Part shown: piece after piece, positions 31,512 through 35,975 of the stretch
Layout of the letters: each line of letters begins with the position of its first letter
Position numbering within the stretch: position 1 is the first letter of the stretch
Origin: CAYPPG01 sp964412555
GTDB lineage: Bacteria; Hinthialibacterota; Hinthialibacteria; Hinthialibacterales; Hinthialibacteraceae
Direction of reading: 5' to 3'
NCBI GenBank assembly: GCA_964412555.1
Contig: CAYPPG010000071.1
Location: 1 to 35,975, forward strand
DNA length: 35,975 nt
The notes under the pieces: model-generated
The model's database searches: none
Seen by the model: the letters and a program-made list of their open reading frames with translations, nothing else
What the model was told of the DNA's origin: nothing
Position numbers and translations under genes: made by a program

Positions 31512-32642
31512 ATGGAAAACGTGGTCGTCAATGTTCTTTTGTGTCGAGTCGACGGGAATTTCGGGGGAGTGGAACGCCATATTCTCTCGGTAGCGGAAAA
31601 GTTGGATCGATCCCGATTTTATCCCATCGTTGTCACGCTTGCCAATGAAGGAGAATTGGCACGTTTCGCACAGGCGCAGGATATCGACAACGATTTTATT
31701 TCTATGCCTTCCCGCTTATCGGTGTATTCGGCAAAAAACAAACTGATCGAAATTGCCCGAAAATGGGATGCCGGTATCGTTCATACCTTCGGCATCCGGT
31801 CCAATACCTTGGCGGCATTAGCACAAAATCACCTTACCATACCATGGATCATCCGCCTTCCGAATATCAACCAACGCGATTACAAAAATCAGTGGCTGGG
31901 CTGGCTTGCCCATCGATACAATAACGCACTGATTCGAAAAGCCGATGCGTTGCAGGTCATCTCACCCCAACTCGAATCGTATGTGAACAGTTGGCCGCAA
32001 CCGCCGAAAAGAGTCTATCGCATTCCAAATGGGGTCGATTTTTCGATTTATACTCCGAAAGGGGTAGGGGAGCAATTCCGCAAAGAGTGTGGGATACCGT
32101 TGGATTCCCCGCTGATCGGGACCGTGGGACGGTTGGATTATGTCAAAGGATACGATATTCTCCTCAACGCTTTTAGAATTGTAACAAGGGGATATCCGAA
32201 TGCACGATTGTTGATCGTTGGAGAGGGGCCGGAACGGACGCGGCTTGAAGAACAGGCAAAGTCATTGAGTATCGCGAATGCTGTCTTGTTCGCCGGCTAT
32301 CGAACGGATATATCGAAAGTTTTGGAAGCCTGCACGATCTATGTGTGTTCTTCCCGCTCGGAAGGAGTACCGAATGCGATGCTCGAAGCGATGGCGATGG
32401 AACTGCCGATTGTATCTACACGGGTTGGAGGGATTGAGAGTATTCTATCAGATACAGTTCAAGGAAATTTGGTACCATGCAATGATGAAAAAGCGTTGGA
32501 TTATGCGATCATGGATTTGCTCTCCAATCCGGAAAACGCGCGAAAACTGGGGCAAGAGGCGCGAAGACGGGTTGAAATCGAGTTTTCACTCGATACGATG
32601 GTGAAACGTGTAGAAACCATGTATGAGGAACTGCTGGGATGA
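31512..32642 (+). CDS. GT4-family glycosyltransferase
   Basis: A 376-residue GT-B fold retaining transferase. The N-terminal domain carries the acceptor-side DGNFGGVERHILSVAE (residues 14-29, GG loop), and the C-terminal domain has IGTVGRLDYVKGYDIL (202-217), LLIVGEGPERTRLEE (233-247) and the donor-binding EX7E motif at E284/E292 (SRSEGVPNAMLEAMAME). It probably uses a nucleotide-sugar to extend a lipid-linked surface glycan in the cytoplasm. It is translationally coupled to the GT2 gene by an ATGA overlap. The sugar specificity is unknown. The ATG has only a weak ribosome site (CAGG). Confidence 0.93.
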   Translation: MENVVVNVLLCRVDGNFGGVERHILSVAEKLDRSRFYPIVVTLANEGELARFAQAQDIDNDFISMPSRLSVYSAKNKLIEIARKWDAGIVHTFGIRSNTLAALAQNHLTIPWIIRLPNINQRDYKNQWLGWLAHRYNNALIRKADALQVISPQLESYVNSWPQPPKRVYRIPNGVDFSIYTPKGVGEQFRKECGIPLDSPLIGTVGRLDYVKGYDILLNAFRIVTRGYPNARLLIVGEGPERTRLEEQAKSLSIANAVLFAGYRTDISKVLEACTIYVCSSRSEGVPNAMLEAMAMELPIVSTRVGGIESILSDTVQGNLVPCNDEKALDYAIMDLLSNPENARKLGQEARRRVEIEFSLDTMVKRVETMYEELLG

Positions 32643-33715
32643 ACGAAAACGTTCAAAAAACTAACCACGGCTTGATTGAGGAAAGTGGAAAACGAGGATA
32701 TTCCCTCATCGTTCCGGTGTATAATGGAAAAAAAACATTGCCAGATACGTTGCGCAGCTTGTTTTTATTGAAGTACGATCAGTATGAAGTGATTGTCGTG
32801 GATGATGCTTCTACCGATGAAACACCGGAAATCGCTCGGAAAGCAGGAGCGAAAGTCATCTCTCTTGAAAGCAATTCCGGGCCGGCTACGGCACGCAACC
32901 GAGGAGCGCAGGAAGCCGTGTATGATCGTTTGTTATTTACGGACAGCGATGTTTTACTGCCTCACAGCCTTCTTACCCAATTGGACGAACAGTTTGCTCG
33001 TTCGAAGACCGATGCCGTTCAAGGCACTTTTTCCGAAGTCTGTCCCTTTGCCAATTATTTTTCCCAGTACAAGAATTTATATAATCGCTATGTATTGAAC
33101 CAACTGCCGGAGTGGATCGATACTACGTTTACATCGGTTACGGCCGTGAAACGGAAAGCATTTTTGAAATGCGGTGGATTCGACGAAAATATCCGTACCG
33201 CTTCTATCGAGGATCGAACTCTTGGCCGCCATCTTTTCCAATACGGATTTCGCATTTACTTCGACCGAAGGTTGGAAGTGATTCATAATAAAAAATTGAC
33301 GTTCAGCGGTTTTGTTCGCAATCAATTTCGCCGTTCGCGGGATTTGGCCACATTTATGTTGCGATGCCGCTCGGAAAAGGGAGATACAGAAGAGAAACCC
33401 ACCACCTCACCGGTTGATGAAAGTGGGCGATTCGGAACTAACGCGCCGTCGACGATGTTACGCATTCCTGTTGTATATGCGATGATAACTTTTGCTTTGA
33501 TCGCTTGTTTTTCACCGGTTTTATTTTTAGCCTTGATTCCATTGTTTCTTTCGTTTCTGTATTTGATCTTACCGTTCGAATGGTATTTAACGAAAAAGCG
33601 TGGACCGTCTTTCGCAGTGAAGGGAATTGTTGTCAATTTCCTTGATGCTTGCGTAAGCGGTTTGGGAGTATTGTTTGGCATATTTGATTTCTTTTTATGC
33701 GGAAAGAAATATTGA
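32639..33715 (+). CDS. GT2-family glycosyltransferase with C-terminal membrane segments
   Basis: A 358-residue GT-A fold transferase. SLIVPVYNGKKTLPDTLRSL (22-41), VDDASTDETPEIA (54-66, donor-binding D55/D56), NSGPATARNRGA (79-90) and the metal-binding DSD (102-104) are seen. The C-terminal part has two or three membrane segments (PVVYAMITFALIACFSPVLF, LIPLFLSFLYLILPF, then VNFLDACVSGLGVLFGIFDF), so it is anchored to the inner membrane. It is translated from the ATGA overlap after GT4 and probably acts at a lipid-linked sugar. It is followed by 170 bases with a promoter for the next gene. Confidence 0.92.
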   Translation: MNENVQKTNHGLIEESGKRGYSLIVPVYNGKKTLPDTLRSLFLLKYDQYEVIVVDDASTDETPEIARKAGAKVISLESNSGPATARNRGAQEAVYDRLLFTDSDVLLPHSLLTQLDEQFARSKTDAVQGTFSEVCPFANYFSQYKNLYNRYVLNQLPEWIDTTFTSVTAVKRKAFLKCGGFDENIRTASIEDRTLGRHLFQYGFRIYFDRRLEVIHNKKLTFSGFVRNQFRRSRDLATFMLRCRSEKGDTEEKPTTSPVDESGRFGTNAPSTMLRIPVVYAMITFALIACFSPVLFLALIPLFLSFLYLILPFEWYLTKKRGPSFAVKGIVVNFLDACVSGLGVLFGIFDFFLCGKKY

Positions 33716-33753
33716 ATCGACTAAGATTACGGAATGTTTTTGATAGGTGACAA

Positions 33754-33781
33754 TTGAAAATGTTCCAAGTGGGCTTACAAT
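33754..33781 (+). promoter_or_regulatory. sigma70-like promoter of the gene at 33886
   Basis: TTGAAA at 33754-33759, 16-base spacer, TACAAT at 33776-33781. Both boxes are good and it lies about 105 bases before the ATG, leaving a long 5' leader. Confidence 0.5.
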
Positions 33782-33885
33782 AACCTTGCCCAGGCTACTC
33801 TAGAATGTGCTTGATGAAATATTTCGAGGTATGGATCGTATCCAAAAGAAATACCTTAATATCATGATAAGGAAAGGCGAAACCT

Positions 33886-34791
33886 ATGTTTTCCGAAGAC
33901 ACAAAATCCCAGATTTCCGTTCCTGATAACGCAAAAGCAAATCCGGAAGCAAAGAAAAACGATTTTCCGAACCGGATTATTATTCGCATGTGGCCCAAAA
34001 CGCCGATTTTGTATCCGATGGCGGTATTCGCTTTGATATGTGGAATCGTCGGTTATATGTGGGGAGCTTCCCCTCATATCATCAAAATGAGCCGGGATTA
34101 CGAGGCCATTACAATCGGTGCTCAAGGATCACAGCCATCCGTTGAAGAATCGACTGAAGAAGAGCAAGAACAAACAACCTCAACGGCACTGGATGCTGGA
34201 ACAGCGCAGTTGACATTAAATAAAATCATTTCCGGTCACCGAATTGACCGGATTTTCGGAACGATATTTATCATTTTATTTGCCTTCTCGATGTTCGCTC
34301 TTTGTGTCGATCTTGAAATTCGATGGGGGCTGATCATTTTTTCAATTGTACTAGTTGTGCTCTTACTTTTATTTATTCTACACGAACGCATCCCGTTTCT
34401 TCCGAAGATTATGCCCACTTTAACCGCGCTTTCACCGACCGCCAGCCCGCAGTTTTATTTCTCGATTTTTGGGATTTGGGTGATTTTGATGTTTATTTCA
34501 TTTGGTATTGTGCGCTTTCATTATGTAAAAGTGGAATCCAACGAGGTGCTGGTTGTGGGGGGGTTGCTGGAGCGTCAACAGCGTTTCCCAACCATCGGGA
34601 TGAAATACACGAAGGATATACAAGATGTGATTGAGTATTACATGCCCATTGTCAATTCCGGCCGGTTGATTTTCTCGTTCCAAGATCATCCGGAAGCGAT
34701 TGTTATCGACAATGTGCTGCAAATCGATAAAGTGATCGAAGAATTGGACAAGATTTCCAGTGTCTGGCAGGTAGGAAGCCGGAATGCGTAA
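33886..34791 (+). CDS. unrecognised membrane protein with soluble C-terminal domain
   Basis: I do not recognise this 301-residue protein. It has a hydrophilic N terminus (1-40), a membrane segment (about 44-62, PMAVFALICGIVGYMW), a Glu/Thr/Ser-rich loop (about 85-110, EESTEEEQEQ), three further membrane segments (about 124-142, 146-164 and 190-208, the last IFGIWVILMFISFGIV) and a soluble C-terminal domain (about 210-301). This last part (YVKVESNEVLVVGGLLERQQ, DVIEYYMPIVNSGRLIFSFQ, DNVLQIDKVIEELDKI) looks like a bacterial PH-like beta-domain, a weak guess. GGAAAGG lies seven bases before the ATG. It is independently promoted and followed by tRNA-Arg. Confidence 0.75.
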   Translation: MFSEDTKSQISVPDNAKANPEAKKNDFPNRIIIRMWPKTPILYPMAVFALICGIVGYMWGASPHIIKMSRDYEAITIGAQGSQPSVEESTEEEQEQTTSTALDAGTAQLTLNKIISGHRIDRIFGTIFIILFAFSMFALCVDLEIRWGLIIFSIVLVVLLLLFILHERIPFLPKIMPTLTALSPTASPQFYFSIFGIWVILMFISFGIVRFHYVKVESNEVLVVGGLLERQQRFPTIGMKYTKDIQDVIEYYMPIVNSGRLIFSFQDHPEAIVIDNVLQIDKVIEELDKISSVWQVGSRNA

Positions 34792-34811
34792 TTCGGTCAA
34801 GAGAAATAGGG

Positions 34812-34839
34812 TTGGCGTTAATCCCAAATTCGCTATAAT
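34812..34839 (+). promoter_or_regulatory. tRNA-Arg promoter
   Basis: TTGGCG at 34812-34817, 16-base spacer and perfect TATAAT at 34834-34839, 18 bases before the tRNA 5' end. Confidence 0.6.
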
Positions 34840-34857
34840 AAAAGGCGCTTCATACAA

Positions 34858-34931
34858 GCGCCCATAGCTCAGTTGGATAGAGCAGCTGCCTTCTAAGCAG
34901 CGGGTCCCAGGTTCGAGTCCTGGTGGGCGCG
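34858..34931 (+). tRNA. tRNA-Arg(TCT)
   Basis: A complete 74-base cloverleaf. The acceptor stem GCGCCCA (34858-34864) pairs with TGGGCGC (34924-34930), with discriminator G at 34931. The D arm is GCTC/GAGC, the anticodon stem GCTGC/GCAGC with loop CTTCTAA and anticodon TCT at 34892-34894, and the T arm CCAGG/CCTGG with TTCGAGT loop. The CCA end is not encoded. It reads AGA codons. It borders a mobile-element scar, but no duplicated tRNA 3' end was found in the window, so integration at this tRNA is not shown. Confidence 0.95.
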
Positions 34932-35025
34932 TACTGATTTTATTGGACTTACGTATCCTACGGGAATACCCCAAAAACAAAAAGCTACTAACGTGGGCTT
35001 TGCCCACAACCCAATACTTTAAAGA

Positions 35026-35090
35026 GTGCCGCCAATCTTCTATGCTTGAGTTTTCTCGCAGGAAATCGCAAACACTAGGAGCGGCGGCAC
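35026..35090. repeat. inverted repeat before the element-borne ORF
   Basis: GTGCCGCC (35026-35033) and its exact inverse GGCGGCAC (35083-35090) bracket a 49-base spacer. The right arm is directly before the ATG at 35091, so the stem would overlap the ribosome site (AGGAG, 35076-35080 in the loop). It could be an element end or a translational control. Confidence 0.35.
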
Positions 35091-35396
35091 ATGAATACAT
35101 TTGTACAGAAATTTGCAAGCATTGTCAAAGGCGTAATCACTGGGTTTGATCAAATTGTCTTCAAAGGTTCCATTTTACCTCTCATGTATGAGAAGGGCGT
35201 AATGAGTTTCTGTCACAGTCGCGGGATTCTGAATAAGGACTACAAAAACTGGATGTTGAACCAAACCGCAAAAGTGGTGGATGCCGCAGAGCAGTACGCC
35301 AAAGAGGAATGCGATAGCCGCATCACTCCCATTAAATCGTCCCACATACGCAAGGAAGAGATGGCCCGGCAACACCAGCGTGATGATCACCAGTAA
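35091..35396 (+). pseudogene. 5' fragment of a putative mobile-element protein (unrecognised function)
   Basis: A 101-codon frame starting MNTFVQKFASIVKGVITGFD, then QIVFKGSIL, GILNKDYKNW, and ITPIKSSHIRKEEMARQ before a stop at 35394-35396. From memory this resembles the N terminus of a ~450-residue protein (KGVLSGFDRLVFRGTLR, KDF, RYLPSSxxxKEExA) that is widespread in Planctomycetes and other bacteria in multiple copies and may be a transposase. Only about the first quarter is present. The similarity ends at about 35370 where an istB tail begins in another frame. AGGAG precedes the ATG. Confidence 0.55.
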
Positions 35397-35553
35397 TCTG
35401 CCCTTTTCACAATGGGAGCGTATTTTTAAAGACCCGATGACCACTGCGGCGGTCATTGATCGGTTGGTGCATCACAGCGTGATTCTGGAACTGAACATGC
35501 CCAGTTATCGCATGCAGGAAGCCGCGAAAAACAAGAATTCCAAGGCGAAGTAA
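35371..35553 (+). pseudogene. istB 3' fragment (IS21-family helper ATPase)
   Basis: The frame NTSVMITSNLPFSQWERIF, then DPMTTAAVIDRLVHHSVILE and a C-terminal MPSYRMQEAAKN matches the end of IstB, the AAA+ helper of IS21 transposases (sensor 1 ITSNLPF, AVIDRLVHHS, SYR). All upstream domains (Walker A/B) are missing, replaced by the ORF that ends at 35396 in another frame. This is a chimeric scar, not an active gene. Confidence 0.85.
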
Positions 35554-35873
35554 AAATCCGTTCTTAGAGAAGTCCAAGGATCACCAGGGGCTTGTGGATT
35601 CTGCCATCTTGTGGACAAACCACAGATCGTCAGCGAAAAACTGAAAGATTGCGCAGGTTTGCCCACAAGATTTGGACAGCCGCCTATGAAAGGTATTCGG
35701 AATGAGAAAACGTATCGTAGGCGCCTGCCCACAGACTCCACAAGTGTGCAAATAGTAGAGATGCCTTGATTTAGTCATGAATTCAAAACGGTGCTTACGC
35801 ACCACTCAAAGGAGGTGGTTGGGTTTTACTAAAAAACAAACCTATAATGCAGTTTTTAGACACAAGAAAAACA
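35554..35873. other. non-coding IS21 3' region
   Basis: No gene is supported. The stretch has several TGTGGAC/CCACA-like words, for example TGTGG-ACAAA-CCACA at 35610-35624. It lies between the istB tail and the putative IS end, consistent with the long 3' untranslated end of some IS21 elements. It could hold further rearranged sequence. Confidence 0.4.
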
Positions 35874-35912
35874 GGGAAAAATAATTGTCGTGAAGGGAAA
35901 GAATAATTGTCG
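35874..35912 (+). mobile_element. tandem terminal repeats, likely right end of the IS21 element
   Basis: GGGAAAAATAATTGTCG (35874-35890) and GGGAAAGAATAATTGTCG (35895-35912) are two near-identical direct repeats with 21-base spacing. IS21-family ends carry multiple repeated transposase sites, and the right terminus would be at or just past GTCG. The matching left end is not in the window. Sequence from 35913 to the window edge is outside the element and has no recognised feature. Confidence 0.5.
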
Positions 35913-35975
35913 CTTGACGCTCAAACAAACGTAGACCGCAGCCGTAAAGCAGCTGAACGACCAATTGTTGTGGAT

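Noticed and set aside
34993..35007. Palindrome GTGGGC-TTT-GCCCAC after tRNA-Arg
   Set aside because: The loop is TTT, not RGA/YCY, the arms are six bases, and there is no T-run. It may be a hairpin of the mobile-element edge but is not counted in the repeat family.
35581..35805. Minus-strand open frames in the IS21 3' region
   Set aside because: They overlap the non-coding repeats, lack ribosome sites and show no family likeness.
34858..35975. Integration site (att) at the tRNA 3' end
   Set aside because: I looked for a repeat of the tRNA 3' end downstream and saw none; no integrase is present, so no att site is called.
1..35975. CRISPR array
   Set aside because: No regularly spaced 24-40-base repeats with unique spacers were seen anywhere.

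Overview
The window looks like a chromosomal segment of a Gram-negative, free-living or biofilm-forming bacterium of moderate GC. Evidence includes a housekeeping ribosomal gene (rpmB), a tRNA-Arg gene, a type IV pilin/T2SS-type pseudopilin, Wzz-like polysaccharide machinery, secreted glycoside hydrolases and a penicillin-acylase-family hydrolase. The pilin style (FTLIELLIVVAIIGILAAIA..NFLNAQ), DUF4038/DUF5060 enzymes and short dispersed hairpins are features I associate with PVC-adjacent or candidate phyla (Lentisphaerae, Kiritimatiellae, Hydrogenedentes, Sumerlaeota, Omnitrophota). The phylum is inference only; nothing here fixes it.

Layout: (1) 1-544 is degraded DNA: a broken beta-helix-like ORF and an N-terminally truncated BrnT toxin remnant. 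(2) 545-3928 is a DUF819 membrane protein convergent, with no gap, on a penicillin acylase. (3) 4121-5616 is a response-regulator/PP2C phosphatase plus a STAS anti-anti-sigma factor. (4) 5771-13122 is a carbohydrate catabolic cluster: a GntR/UTRA regulator, then E1alpha/E1beta thiamine-diphosphate enzymes, class II aldolase, HAD phosphatase, transaldolase-like aldolase, PfkB sugar kinase and Gfo/Idh/MocA dehydrogenase. There is no E2 or E3 in the cluster. (5) 13341-16191 is an unusual SLC13-family transporter whose two SNT signatures are replaced, followed by a response regulator with CBS domains. (6) 16194-21605 holds three exported glycoside-hydrolase-like proteins. (7) 21606-26024 is a defence/toxin-antitoxin patch: a relic of a second restriction-modification 3' end, an orphan HicB, a truncated hicA, a frameshifted gene scrap and a large single-chain type IIG/ISP-like restriction-modification enzyme. 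(8) 26051-33715 covers surface polysaccharide genes (GT87-like, Wzz, GT4, GT2) interleaved with rpmB, a pilin and a secreted metallo-beta-lactamase-fold protein. (9) 33886-35975 has an unknown membrane protein, tRNA-Arg(TCT), and a chimeric mobile-element scar (an N-terminal fragment of a putative element-borne protein fused to an IS21 istB 3' end).

The most interesting items are: the sugar operon with an orphan E1 pair and two different C-C lyases, which predicts an undescribed catabolic route; the SLC13 protein with altered SNT motifs and a ~130-residue insert next to a CBS response regulator; a REP-like family of six 17-bp hairpins sharing the layout 7-bp arm / RGA / 7-bp arm; and the footprints of at least three toxin-antitoxin or restriction systems decaying around live genes. 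All functional statements come from reading motifs by eye; no searches were run.
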